From NCBI GenBank assembly GCA_029531795.1, contig JAPEIS010000001.1:6386001-6450000 (forward strand): a stretch of 64,000 bases of DNA. Reading direction: 5' to 3'. Every line of letters begins with the position of its first letter. Within the stretch, counting starts at the first letter, position 1. The stretch comes from Sclerotinia nivalis (Eukaryota; Ascomycota; Leotiomycetes; Helotiales; Sclerotiniaceae). A program made the translations under genes and the position numbers. The notes under the pieces are model-generated. The model was given only the letters and a program-made list of their open reading frames with translations, searched no databases and was not told the origin of the DNA. Shown here one piece after another: positions 1-14,454 of this stretch.

Positions 1-196
1 GAAGACCTACCTCATCTTTCCTTTTGCTGCCGTCAATTTTGACCTCCTTCCCGATTCAATACTGAAAATTCCGATCTCTCTCTGGAAGGAAGACGACTAA
101 CTTATTAGGTTGTCTTTGATAGTCTATCAAGTCAAGGAAACCTCAAAAATACACGAAGATATACGAAACTACAGCGGTCTATAGGACTTGATCATC

Positions 197-1272
197 ATGG
201 CTCCAGCTTCTAATGAAGAACAATTCAAGTTCCTTATCAGCTGTATTCGATACAGCAATAATGGAAAGGTATTCCCTCTTTTCCCTCCCCTACACTTCGC
301 TGTCTATTTACTTTTAAACCATCATCTTACCGTCCTGTCAAAGAAGAATACTAAGATCGCGCAGGTAGACTTCGGTCGAGTAGCCAAAGAATGCAACATC
401 GTCACCAAAGGCGCCGCGTAAGTTAACTCCTTTCCCACTCCCCTCTTTCTATCCTCATTCTAATCCCCTCACTCCCATCCTCCCATTCTCCATCCCAAAC
501 ACTGAACTAACACCCCCCCCCTAGCGCGAAACGCTACGAACGCATGATGCGCTCCCACGGCATCGCCCCAAACGCAGCATCCATCAAGCCAGCTCCTAGC
601 TCATCCTCCAGCTCATCAGCCCCCACCTCCGCCTCCCGCAACAAAGCCAGCTCTAGCAAGAAACGCAAGTTTTCCGCCGAAGAAGAGAATATCGACGATG
701 AAGAAGAAACCTCCAATCGAGTAGTAAGCAAGAGTCGACTTAAGAGAGAAGTTAAGAACGAGATGGGTACTCATGTTAATGCCAATCATGCGATTGTGAA
801 GGAAGAGGGATATCGTGAAGATTCTCCTAGTGCGCAGTTACAGGAGGGATTACAGATGGGTCTTGGTGCGGGATTGTGTGATGTTAATAGGGAGTTGGTG
901 GGTTATTATAGTGGGGGTAGTAGTGCGGGTGGAAGTGTTAATGGGGATGTGGGAGGAGGTGAGTTTGGTGATGTGGAGGGGTATGCTGGTGCTATGAGTA
1001 CCGGTGGTATGAATGCGCGTGGTATGAAAACTTATAGGCAGCCGGAAAATGGTTTTGGCTTTAATGTGGGCGGATATGGTGGAATATTGGGTGGTCAGGG
1101 TATGATGGGAAATGGAAATCGTATGGGTGGTCACGGTGGACAGAATATGATGACGCCAAGAAGTCATGCTGCTGGCTCGGGTGGAACGGGTATTGGTTCG
1201 CAACAATATCAGTCTATGGGACAAGGTTATGACAGTCAAGGCGGATCGGATAGTCCCTTGTTGGTTGAGTAG
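197..1272 (+). CDS. Myb-like DNA-binding domain protein (fungal)
   Basis: Three exons: 197-268, 365-417 and 525-1272, with introns 269-364 and 418-524; about 290 residues. The start is the ATG followed by GCT CCA; an upstream in-frame TTG is not credible. The N-terminus (EEQFKFLISCIRYSNNGK, then VDFGRVAKEC and KRYERMMRSHG across the joins) matches the short helix-turn-helix seen in many fungal Myb-like proteins: a helix, a Gly-Lys-Val-Asp-Phe turn, and a C-terminal recognition-type helix. Both introns lie inside this domain, and the phase of each join is consistent. The rest is low complexity: a Ser/Ala stretch, a basic KKRKF patch that could be a nuclear localisation signal, an acidic run, then a Gly/Met-rich tail. 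Known for the family: presumed nuclear DNA binding. No target can be named from this sequence. Confidence 0.8.
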
Positions 1273-3578
1273 AGGATGCTCCAGTTCGTTTGGTTGTTGG
1301 AGGTGGGGAGTCGCGCTTGAGGATATCCGAGGGAAGGAGCTTTGCTTGTGTTCATGGCGTCTGCAGTTTGAGGGGAAATTCCTGGTACGTTTTTTGGAAT
1401 CTGGAGGAGGATTTTCAATTTTAGCGGATGGATAGTTAAGTGCAGGTCAGAATTTATGCTCATAAAAACGAGAGACAGAATAAAATGGAAATAATTCAAA
1501 CCAACATTGAGTGCCGCTTTCAATCTTTCAACCAGTTTTTAGCAATCAATATTTTCCCATTGCCCCATTCTCACCCTCTTAATGGAAGTTGAAGAAGGCT
1601 GTGATACGCTGTAGTTGTCGTCGCAGATTTTCTCCAGAAACGAGGCTACCAGGTAACTGCTGGACCCAAATTTGGAGATTGGAGCATGGGAGATAGATAG
1701 CACAAGACTTGCGTAAAGTACAAAGGCAACTTCTAAAATTGCAGCAAAAATTCACGAGTGGCTGTTGAGGCCTAATTACCGAAGTATATACTCACTCATG
1801 GAAGTTGCGGGGAATAAGTGCTGCTGTTGTATTGAGAATAATATCGTCAACCATTGCTAATTATCCTCTCTTCTCTCTCACTATATGTGGTTTAAAGCAA
1901 CACCGCATAATATGGTCTTGTAGGTGCATCTATCGTTCGTCTATTCAAGCAGGTTTGCACAACTCAATAACAATTCATCCGTTAAGTTTTGATTCTCTCA
2001 TTTCTGCAAGAAGTCAAACGGGGTAGTAGTTAAAGGAACCAAGACCGTTAAGAATGAAGAAGATGCACATGGTAACGCTTGCTGGTCTATTATCATGCGT
2101 AATTGCTGCATGCTGGTTTGTATCCTATTGTATTCATTAATCTGGGCCCATACTCGCGGAAGGTTGGTCGATGAATTGGACGCGTTGAGTTTCGCCTTGC
2201 TCTGCGTAATAGGTTTGAAAGAGTAGATTGTTACGTAGTACCTACCTACTCATCAACGCCAGGTACTCCCGTATGAGCAGAGTGAGCCATAGATTGAGTA
2301 TAATATTGTGTAGAAAGATGCCAAATGCCAATGTTAAATGGAGAATCGATTCAATCGAAGTCTTTGCCAATTCTTATACTTCATGGCTGGTAGGTAACAT
2401 AATTGACGACTTTGGCATGCATCTTTATAATCTTAGATAGAGCAACTTCGGAATAACAAGCTGCAGTATACCTGCCCTGACTGAGGACAGCAATTAGAAG
2501 AAGGCCATAACCATTATATGTTAAATAGCTCGGCCCTTTGACGTCACCAAGAATACTCCCTCTCTCGTAAGCCTTCGGTGAGTTGAGATTATCCGCCCCG
2601 GTTAGGCACAGGCACAGATCGAAGTTATTGATGTGATCTTAGTCCTCGCTTGTTTCGCCTTTTCTCATAACAACCACAATCTTTTCAAAATTCCACAATT
2701 TAATTCTTTTCCTTCCATCGTCAATTGAGCATATAGAGTCCCTCTGTCACTGCTCTTGTATCTTGAGTTATCTTAGAGCTCTTTTAAGGTACGTTTCAAC
2801 GACGCAATCGTTAATTTGCCGCAGTTCTGCTGCAATTTCTCAATCTTCCATCCTTCAGGAACCCCACCTTCCCAATCTAGCACACGCTCTCCTGCACTCT
2901 ACTACCCATACCTGCAGCACAGATCTGAATTGATCGGCTTTTGAGTATATTCCAAGCTATCAAGACGCATTCGACCAAGGCGCTATCAGCTCACAAAGGA
3001 CTCTTCCTCTTGCTGATGATAAGCGTCGCCGCAGCAACACTTGCCTTGAGCAATTTGTCCCCATCAGCAGTATACCAAGATCGAGTGGGTTGAAATTGTT
3101 TCAAATCACTCTGCACAAGATTATTCATAAGGCTTGTGTGCATCAAGTGCCTTTTATCTCTTGCCCAAGAAGCTTTTGACTCTGCGTCATACTTCACAGA
3201 CTCGTCAACTGAATCTCAAAGGCAGTAGGAGATACCACCTACAACCTCAAGGCAGCAGCTACCTATATATGGATGCCAAGGCTTGTATACCATTTCTCCT
3301 TTGGTATATGCGCCCAATCCCTATCTCTCCGCTGTCTCTTTGCAATTCATACCACTCTTTTCCACTTTTATATTCACCCATTTTTTTCTATCCCAATCTA
3401 AACTTCCCCGCTCCACAAGTCCGTTTTCGGAATAGCTACCACATAGCCGTACCCACATACCAAAGGTCTGACAAGGTGTTCAAGCAATAAAAGCTGACAA
3501 AGATCTCTATTTTCCAGATAGTTCTTACTTTCTTCAACAACCTTACAACAACGTACTACCAGCCGAAGCTTAGCGAAC
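1273..3578. other. intergenic region with no supported gene
   Basis: This 2.3-kb stretch has only short frames with no recognisable domain and no convincing splice structure. The part from about 2640 to 3570 is pyrimidine-rich on the plus strand (many TTTC, CCTTC and CTCTC tracts), as is common in fungal promoters and long 5' leaders, so much of it probably serves the gene starting at 3579. Confidence 0.5.
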
Positions 3579-5816
3579 ATGCCTTCAATCGATGGAGATA
3601 TCAACATGACCGACTCACTTGACCGTAACCAAAATCTCGAAAACATCGAACAACGAATCATCAAGGTTGAGAAGCAAGAATCTGCCCACCGTGGTTCTGT
3701 TGTCACGCCAGCCAAATCTGGTGCTGCTTCTAGATTCACAGCAACCCCAGCGACCACAGATCGACCCATCGCCTCAATCGAAGCAGACGAGAGCTATGAC
3801 CCTGTCACGCCCTCCAAGTCATTGACCAGAGCTAGTCGGGGAAAGGGAAGAAAGAGAGCCAGATCACAATCTCCTAAAAAAGCTGCCAGTGCTAAGGTCA
3901 CGGCTGGCAAGGTTGCCAAGACTCAACAAAGTCCAAGTAAGTCGCCAAGGAGTTATTTGTTTCTTACTGGTCTATACTTTGTTCCTAGTCGAAACCATAT
4001 ATTTCATTCTTGAGCTGACCGTTTCTGCAGAGAAAAAAGACACAAACAATGGCTTAAAGAATCCACAAGGCAAATTGATTGGTGAAATTCTTGCTGAAGA
4101 TGACGATAATGGCGAAGACTGGGAAGACGACTATGATGGCGCTAGATCAGATGAAAACACCTGGGACCAAGTAAATAAGGTTATTGGATCCACTGGCAAG
4201 CCAACTCATCCAAATGGTCGAGCCGAAGGTCGCAAACTTGTTTCATGGCATAGTAAGCTTCGGTCCTTTTCATCTGCTATGAGTACATAGACTAATCTTC
4301 CATAGGAACACGAATGATGGAGAAGCTAATCTTGCACATCGTGTTCGAATGTCGCCGTGCTGGTATCAATCTTCCATGGGACAAGATTGCTCACAGGCTC
4401 TGCCCTGGCAGTTCCGGTGCGGCTGCGCAACAATACATCAACAAGATGCGGGACATTCTTATCACAGAAGGCCACCTTGTTCCTCCTCCTTTGGGAAAGA
4501 AGGCCGTGTTTGATCCAAGCATTCGTGGATACATTCGCGACACAGATGCTGAAGACCCAAAGGCATCCCGTTCTGTCGGTTGGCTCGAAGAGATTGTCGA
4601 CTTAAAAGAAAGTCTTGTTATTCCTGGTGTTTCTAGAGGCTCAGGAACCTATCGTCGTGATAAGACTCGATGGCAAAGCAACAAGGCAACCATCGGCGAG
4701 GAAACACCTACCAAGATTGTTCGCGCTCGCGCTCGTCCTGATAAGCAGCTCTCAAAGTCGACGCCCAAGCCAAAGGAGAAGGCTGTAAAGATCAAGAAGG
4801 AGCGATCTGAATCACTTGATCCTGCCGAGATGCCATCAGACGAGGATTATGACCCCGGAAACCGTCTTAAGATCAAGGGCCATCGCAAGCGTAAGGTTAA
4901 GGTTAAGAACGAGCGTAAGTATGAGACGGATGAGGATATGGATAAGGCCACCGAGTCGGAGAATGAATCGTTTGGGTATTCCGATGACGAGACATACCTT
5001 GTAGAGGCACCAAGTAAGAAGAAGGGCTCGGGAAACCATGTCATGACACCATTAGCTGCTTTGCCTGTTACGCTTAAGCTTTCCCCGGATCTACTCAGTC
5101 AATTTCCTGCCGGCGTTGCCAGTAACTCTGTTCAAGATATGCTTGCAGGCACTGAGACGGAGGACGATGGATCTACCGAGGAAGACCATGATGACGCAGA
5201 GACCGCTGTCGGCGGTTCTACTCGCGATGGCGACGATGTTTTTGGTCCAGAAAGCTTAAGCCTCAACAATATCCATGGTTTTGAGCTACAAACCCAAGCT
5301 TTGTTCCCTCCTAACAACTACGTAGGAGGTATGAACCACAGCTATGACTTTTACAGTCAGGCCGGTCCCATGAATGCTCACGATTATACGTCGGTATATA
5401 ATCCAGGCTACAACAACCACAATTTTGCGAATGTTCAAGCTGCATCCTTTGAAAATACTCATGGCGGCAATTCATACCCCAACGACATGTTTTTTGGCAT
5501 GCATAACTTCAACCCAACATCCGGTATGCACGACGGCTTGAATTTCGGTGGCTCGAATTTCGGTGGCTCAAATGATACAATGCATGATATGAATGGAGGT
5601 CATGACAACACAAGTTCATTCTCACATAGCACTGGAGTCAGCTCAAGCAATAGTAGTTTTGCTCAAGTTCCAACCAACATCGACTATGACGGGGGTGCAT
5701 TTAATTATACCAATGCTAGCATCGTTCCTGGCCAGAGCTTCGAATCTCCCGACGACGGTAGCTGGGTCCAGGAATTTGCCAACAACGTCCCCTTCAAGCA
5801 TGATGGCAGTCTCTGA
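3579..5816 (+). CDS. uncharacterised nuclear protein, fungal-specific
   Basis: Three exons: 3579-3936, 4031-4252 and 4306-5816, with introns 3937-4030 (GTAAGT...CTGCAG) and 4253-4305 (GTAAGC...ATAG); about 696 residues. A second Met ten residues in could also start translation. The N-terminal part is Ser/Thr/Pro-rich with TPSK and SQSPKK motifs and basic patches. The most ordered segment straddles intron 2, roughly residues 190-250: MEKLILHIVFECRRAGINLP, then WDKIAHRLCPG and AAAQQYINKMRDIL. Its spacing resembles Myb/SANT-like helix-turn-helix modules of fungal proteins. Next comes a charged KxKK/Asp-Glu region and a long Asn/Gly/Ser/Phe-rich tail with a short repeat (NFGGS twice). Nuclear location and DNA binding are inferences from composition; I do not recognise a named orthologue. 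Confidence 0.75.
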
Positions 5817-8800
5817 GTCGGCTTTTGCGTTCGAAGTTGCATGGCCCTTGACACATCAGCAATAGGAAATGACATCATGCCGACTCTCCCGTCCAATGGA
5901 CCAGCAACTTTTTAGGACATTATGATCTGTACAACCATCTCTTTCTTTCATTTCTTCTTTGTATTAACAATTGATTTTGAACCAGTTGGATCCATACTTC
6001 TATCTCAACTTTAGCATCTCTTCGCTTTCCGTGGCGCTTGGATGCGAGAAAGTCGTCATGAAACCCTGGCTGCCCCAAAGTTTTTTCAGAATTATTCACC
6101 ATCGTCCTGTGTCAAAGCTGGTTCTTATATTTAGGAAGTCTTCTGGGCCTGGCGAAGGAAATAAAAAATGGTTCCAAAGACAGAAACATATCAAACATGC
6201 GCAAGCGTTGCCTTTGCTCTTCCTTTGGTAGAACTGTTGTATCTGCACGATTGATCTTTCCGCATTGCTTCCTCATTCGACTATCGTTTTGCCCTTGTTT
6301 CCGAAAAATTTTGAGGCGAACGGGAGTATTCGTTTGGAGTTGGATGCCGGTTGCGTTGAATGGAAATTTTACTCGTCGTTTGCTCAGCAGTCGAAAAAGT
6401 GGGAGACAAAAGACCTTGTATCATAGATAGATGCCCAATGACAATTATCTATGTAGTCCCCAGTGCCTTGTGAAAATGTATATGAATGTTCCGGCTAACG
6501 TGAACAGCAAATCAGCAGGGGTGCGACTTGTAGCGTGGTACAACATCGTATGTGCTTTGAGTGGCATAACTTTCCACCTGCTTTGAATAACGCCTTGCCA
6601 TGGGGCAAGCTTGAAAGATTTTCATCGTACTCCCATCATGTACTCCCATCATGTTCCCAGGTTGCGAGACTAACTTGACTGACCCATGTAGAGAAGAGAG
6701 TCCAAGAAGGTAATTTCATTGGGCAAAATGACCACAGGAGTTTGTGCATGAAATGCTCGATGGTGTCTTCATCCATTAATCATTGAAGGAAAGGGGTCCA
6801 AAACAAATACATGATGGGTTCAGCTAGACTAAATCCCTTTCCCAAATTGAAAAAGAGCCACAAGTTGAGTTGACCGTTTATGCGAGTGATTCATTTCACA
6901 GAGCTGTGATTCACAACTCGTCAAGCCATTCATTTTGGAGGCTCTGTAAGAAGTTGAGAATGAGAATTCGTGGTCGATCTCAAAAGAATGAATTACGATA
7001 GTCGTACGAGACATTATGGTGCGGTTTTCCGAATGGGTAGTTTCCATTCGTTTCGAAGAGCGAATATACTTGAGTGTGTCTTTGGTTATATGCGGCGGGT
7101 ACGAGGTGTACTGGGTGCGTGAGTTCGAGAGTAGTTGGAATAGGACCAAAATCTGCGGAGCTTGGCCGTTGGGAACACTGCTTTAGTATTAGTATCAGCA
7201 AAGAGACAAGACCGAATGATTTCTCACCATGTACTAGACGTAGACTCTCTGTTTGTCTATAGGTGTTGAGAGATATATTATGCTTGGACTTTCAATCTCT
7301 GGTTTTCTGTATTGATGGAGAATCAAAAGAGTTGATAGACTTATAGACAGAAATTTATGAAGGAAGACAAATGTGGGCAATCCATAAGAAAGAACTGTTG
7401 GGTTGAATCTTATAGATAAGATTGTTCATTGAACAGTTGAGGTCCGTGCCCCTCGGACTTCTCCATCACCTTCTTTTATCATTTCAACTTGTTGAGTTCA
7501 TGGAGTTAGATGTGAGATATTAATTATTCGAAAAGAGAGTAGATCATTAAACCTTTTTAGTTTGTAGATGGGTTTTCCTAGATTTTGAAATATTGTTCTT
7601 TTGAATGAGTGCATCAAAGTATTAGTAGTGATTTCAGATATAGAAAATGGAAGACTTATCTGATGGTAGATAACAAGATCTTCTGCTGTTCAAAGGATGA
7701 AATGGTAATCAGTCTTTGTGCTAGTTAAGTAGAATACAGTTTGTCTTATGATAACTAAAGTTGATTGGAAATTAGATTCACTTATAAAAACAGCCCTCAA
7801 CTAGGGAGTAGATATCAGGCAATGATTACTCACGTATCATCCCTATTCATCACTTCAAAGAGTAATTCAGTACTGTTATGATATTTGATTCACAGTTCTT
7901 TTACACAAATGGATAGTGCATTTGATTGAGGTAGTTGATGGTTATTGTATGGATGGTAGATAGATCTAGAATATTAGTGGTGCTCCATTAAAGGAATTCA
8001 GACTTGCAGATAAAGTAGAATATCTTGTCAGGCAAAAAATGATGAAAATTCCACTGGAATGTGAAGGTTTTCCAAGTGTATGCATTCCTTAGCTGATTTA
8101 AAACAGGAGCACTGTTGTGAATCAGGGGATCCTGAGAGTCAACTACCCCTATCCTCTCGCTTCAGATGAGAACAACTAGAAATTGATGATCTTACCTGAT
8201 ACTAATACAAGGCGAAAGAAGTGGCCAGGAAAGAAGGAAGTACTTTGTAATGAATTGATAATACATAGAGGCAGATAAGGAAACTGACAGATTAATTAAT
8301 GATGAGGTCCGTAGTCAGTGAGTGATCTACAATCCCAAGTTGAAATGAAGCTCAAGTACAGGTATATATACATTAAAGGGTTTGAATTTTCCTCATCTTG
8401 CTTTATGTGGACAATTGTTTACTTGTACTATTCAAGTATTGATTGGATTTCAATGTGGTATTATTCTTTCATTACCTTACAACTGCCTAAATTGACTTGA
8501 GAAATTCTGGATCATGTTTAAGTCTGAGATTTGCTATCAAGACTCAGATATATGATATTATGATGATCAAGATGTGTTGTGAGGAATTTGTGGGATCAAT
8601 ATCTATCTCAATAAACTAATAGTGTAGAATTGTGTTAGATAGACAGTCACAAACAATGAAACTGTTTAGAAATCCAAGGTCACTATTGATAAGAATTTCG
8701 AGGAATTCCTCATTATAATTACACAGATGCCAAGTGTAACCAAGTAGGGACAATCTTGAAGACAATCTTGAGGGCCATTAGTGACAATATATGGTTGGAA

Positions 8801-9557
8801 GTAAACAGAGCTTCTTATATAACACACTAGTAGTCACATTTTGGTTAGACTTGACTTATTTACACCAACACAGAGAATGCTTGTTGGACCACCCACCGCA
8901 GGACAGGTAGCGCTGGCCACCAATTTTCGACACAGAATAACTAGTACTTCCCGTGTAATTCCAGTAGAGTATTGAGCTGAAGTGCAATGGAGACCTCCAG
9001 CTCAGTATATATCCATCCAAATTGCGATCATTAAAATCTCTTGAAGTGAAGGGAGATGGGAGGCCAGAGGAGAGTTGAGTGCTGGGCATCGTGGTACATC
9101 TGGAAAGACCATATATTTAGACATCAATACCAAAGCTCCTTCAAGGTATAGCATGAGTATACAGCATACACACATACCTATGTCATGTACACTCATTTTC
9201 ATCAATAGTCTTTCAAGGAGTGAAAGTTGAAGTGTTCACTGTGCTGAGACTAATCTGAGGTGAAGTTAAAGTGAAGTGAGGTATGGAAATGATTACGGTG
9301 TGAATTAGTCAGCAATTATATCCTCGGCCCCTCATTCGGAAACTTCCGTTTGCCAAAATGTTTCTCGCAGATTCGATGGAGAATGGTTCTTCCGGACATG
9401 GGGCCCAGAAAAATTATCTCCAAGATCTCAAAGTCTCCATTCTTTCTATTTCCTTAAAATAACCAAAAAGCCTCCTCTATTATACCCTTGAGTGCTTTGA
9501 GACCAGATTCCTTTTTGTTTCGTTTTCAAAAGCGTCTTTCATTCAATTGATTTCAAG
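5817..9557. other. large gene-poor interval upstream of HSP60
   Basis: No coding region can be supported in these 3.7 kb; the longest frames (about 100 codons, for example on the minus strand near 6829-7149) have no domain and poor composition. The first 600 bases probably include the 3' UTR of the preceding gene. The last 250 bases are the HSP60 promoter. An unannotated long RNA or a degraded gene cannot be excluded. Confidence 0.45.
9328..9395 (+). promoter_or_regulatory. candidate heat-shock/stress elements of the HSP60 promoter
   Basis: About 165-230 bp upstream of the HSP60 start codon lie a CCCCT box at 9328-9332 (the yeast stress-response element core), TTCGGAAACTTCCG at 9335-9348 containing GAAnnTTC, and GAATGGTTCTTCC at 9381-9393. 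These resemble alternating GAA/TTC heat-shock factor sites, although the spacing is imperfect. Stress induction is known for HSP60 genes; binding here is inferred. Confidence 0.4.
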
Positions 9558-11485
<1,928 letters not shown>

Positions 11486-12673
11486 AAAGCCATTGGTCAA
11501 AGCAAAATCAAATACCCGTCTGAGCCTCATCTGTTTGCGCAATTGCTACCAGACAATTTGGTACCGGACATAACATTGTATAATACCCCACTCACCCTTT
11601 TTCGTTATTCGTCTTGCATGGCATTACGGAGCGATATGATGTGTTTAAGAGACTATGACCATGTAAAATAATGAAGCTAAAATGAAATATAAAAAAAGTC
11701 AAAATTTATGTTAATTGCGTTACAATGTGATGTGACTGACTTAATCTTCAAGGGTGATTTACTCGATTGCGCGTATCTTTCTTGGAATCTATCTGCCTTG
11801 TAATTGAATGTAGTTAAGAGAGTAGAACAGGGCATTATTTGAGTAGGTAGATTTGGTAAAAAATCTATCTCACATCATTAGTTGATGATATTCATATGCC
11901 TAACATCAGCGTTCTGTAGATTATCCTTCTGCCTACTTGTATGTGACTTATTAATATATATTGATGATGGGCGGGATGTCTCTATCTAGTTATTTGTCGA
12001 CATTACCTACACTATATTCAGGAGCTTATTACTTCATATGTTGAACTTGATATATATAGATATACATATAGATAGATATATAGATAGATATATTCTGGTT
12101 TTCATAAAAGACCTTTTATACTTCTAAAAGGGTAAATTCTTTGATGAACTCTCTCTATCCAGTTATTGATATCAATACCATCCATATTCAGAATCTTCCT
12201 ACTTCAAACTCTCAACTTAATTCTCAGTCCTTCATTTTTAAGAGAACCTCTTATTATATTGTGAAAGGGGTAAATTTCTCGTAAGTTGCCAGCTTTCATT
12301 GTCCAAATTGAGTGAGCAGCACGACAAGGTATTCTTAGCGTCCCACTCAGGTGATCACACACCGGCAAGCAACCCCACCAATTTCTTGACCTTCATCCCC
12401 GTTCGCAAAATCCGAAACTCCCAAAGATAAACATCTCCCAAGCTTTTCTCTCTCGCTCTTCCCAATATCTTGCAATTACCACACCATACAGTGGACTTTG
12501 GAAAGCAGGTCTTTTAACAATCTCAAGGTATGTTCCTCATCCGAGGCTTGATTTTGACTCAAAGTCGTTCGATTTGTTTATCTGTCTCGTTGTCAAGTAT
12601 CAAGTATTCGCTGACTTTCTGTCGATTTTTTAGTTTCTACAAGACGAATCGTCGCATAGACTCCCTTGACATC
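11486..12673. other. intergenic: HSP60 3' region and cofilin promoter
   Basis: No gene was found. A GATA/TATA microsatellite (TAGATAGATATA units) lies at about 12049-12095. The 150 bases before the cofilin ATG are CT-rich, in keeping with a fungal core promoter and leader. Confidence 0.5.
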
Positions 12674-13488
12674 ATGGTATGTAGCTTCTATCCTGTTAGT
12701 TGCCATGCAACCGTTTACTAATAGAGCTTGATTTTACAGTCTAACTCAGGGTCAGTTCGCCCCACTACTCAACCCTCTACCGTCAATGATTTGCGGTGAC
12801 CACCGACCTTGATGCGAATCTGTTCCTACCTTTAATCCAAGCAGAATCGCAGATCGTTAGTTGACAAATTTCTGCAGTATCACTGTCGATGATGAATGTA
12901 TCGAGAAGTTCAACGAGATGAAGCTTCAAAAGAAGATCAAGTGGATTGTCTACAAGATCAACGATGAAGGCACAAAGGTTGTTGTCGACACCTCCAGCGA
13001 GTCGGCAGAATGGGAACCATTCCGCGAGGTTCTCGTGAATGCGAAGGCACTCAACAAGAACGTATGTGTGAAAGCTTCTTGTGAGGAGCAAGCGCTGATA
13101 GACACCTGCAGAAAACCCAGGGTAAAGGCCCCAGATACGCTGTCTACGACTTCAACTACGATTTGGCCAATGGAGAGGGACAGAGGTAATCCTAGCAGTA
13201 TTTGACTTCTATGGATCATGGACTAATATATTATCAGAACCAAGCTTACTTTCATTTCATGGTCCCCTGATGATGCCAGTACCTTTGTAAGTTCTGCCGT
13301 CTTATATCGCCTTCTGGCACTAATTAATTCTCAAGCCTAAAATGATGTATGCCTCCACCAAGGAATCCTTCAAGCGTGCCCTATCCGGACTTTCGGGCGA
13401 TGAACTTCAAGCAAACGATGAGGCCGACCTCGAGGAGAATGAGATGTTGAAGACGGTCAGCAAGGGAACAGCCGCTCTCAAGGCATAG
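12674..13488 (+). CDS. COF1: cofilin / ADF, actin-depolymerising factor
   Basis: Six exons: 12674-12676, 12740-12750, 12878-13061, 13112-13185, 13238-13286 and 13336-13488; about 157 residues. The first coding exon is the ATG alone and the second is 11 bases (SNSG), joined to ITVDDECIEKFNEMKL. Every splice keeps phase. The protein carries the ADF-homology fold: KKIKWIVYKIN near the start, then GPRYAVYDFNYDL, then TFISWSPDD and PKMMYASTKESFKRAL, which is the long actin-binding helix. Cofilin severs and depolymerises ADP-actin filaments and recycles actin in cortical patches. The N-terminal Ser after Met is the residue usually regulated by phosphorylation in animals; whether that holds in fungi is not shown here. 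It converges with the minus-strand GET5-like gene about 260 bp downstream. Confidence 0.95.
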
Positions 13489-13744
13489 ATACAACTCATG
13501 GTTTTGGGAACGAACATGACAGGAAGGAACGCAGTTTCATTGGGTGCTTATTGCCTACGATGATATGCATGGGTGTGAATTTATTATTCTGAAGACGGAT
13601 TGATCATTTCAGCGTGACGATTTTTGAAGACATTAAAAGCGACTTTTGCGAAAGTACCTGTTTCTTAGTTGGCAAATGTGCCTGTGCCTTTTCAACTGTA
13701 CGATGCTGAACTCATTACTATGTTCTCCCATAAATTTATGCACC

Positions 13745-14454
13745 TCATTTACCGCTACCCTCCCAAGCTTTCTTGAATACTTCAAACACTTTGTTTCCCT
13801 GCTCTTCGTCCCTCAACCTTTGTACCAGAAAGCCCTTTAAATCCCCCCAGAACTCTTCCCCAGCAAGACTTTCCAATCCACTAGGCCCTTGTGCAACAGG
13901 TGCCTCAGCTCCCTTCTCAGGGGTCTCAAATTTCCTTACAGAAGCAGCTCCACCCATTACCATGATGCAGAATTCGGCCTTGGTTTCTTCTTCGCCAATA
14001 ACATCTTTCAGAACTTTCGCATCCCCGATTGGCTTTTTGTTGTAAAGTATTCTTAGTTTTGCCACAGGAATCCCTTCTTTCTCAGATAATGACTCTTTCA
14101 AATTAAGAATCGAAGTATTTGGTGACAGGGCGGAGAGCGTCACATCTAGCGGGGGGTTTCGTGATGATTTGAGTGATACGGAAATACCACGTTCTTGTCC
14201 TGGAGCCAACTTTTGACGTTTCGCAGGGGGTTTCCGCATCTTTGGAAGGATAGCCTATTGATCTCGTTAGTGTGAAGAGAAATTACGCAAAGGGAAAGGA
14301 AAATGTAAGTGATGCAAAGTGAGACGGGGGAAGGAAAACGTACTGCCCCTCTTGAGGGATAATTTTTTGGATCTTCAACATGATCGGCAGTGATTTGGAA
14401 AGGTCTCGACTCAAGAGTCTGAATGAAAGACTTGGCGAATGTAAGTTCAGTCAT
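13745..14454 (-). CDS. GET5: Get5/Mdy2-like ubiquitin-like protein of the GET pathway
   Basis: Two exons on the minus strand, 14454-14344 and 14254-13745, with an intron at 14343-14255; about 206 residues, close to yeast Get5 (212). The N-terminal block MTELTFAKSFIQTLESRPFQ matches the Get4-binding region of Get5 homologues. The middle is a ubiquitin-like domain (VTLSALSPNTSILNLKESL, AKLRILYNKKPIGDAKVL). The C-terminal helix EEFWGDLKGFLVQRL resembles the homodimerisation segment. Known role: with Get4 it passes tail-anchored membrane proteins from Sgt2 to Get3 for insertion into the ER. It is divergent from NOP2, and the two share an intergenic region of about 320 bp. Confidence 0.85.

Noticed and set aside
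850..1239. 129-codon minus-strand frame across the first gene
   Set aside because: It is the antisense of the Gly/Met-rich tail of the Myb-like gene; Thr/Ser/Ile bias is what antisense Gly codons give.
6829..7149. 106-codon minus-strand frame in the gap before HSP60
   Set aside because: No domain, low-quality composition, overlapping frames of similar length on both strands; consistent with chance.
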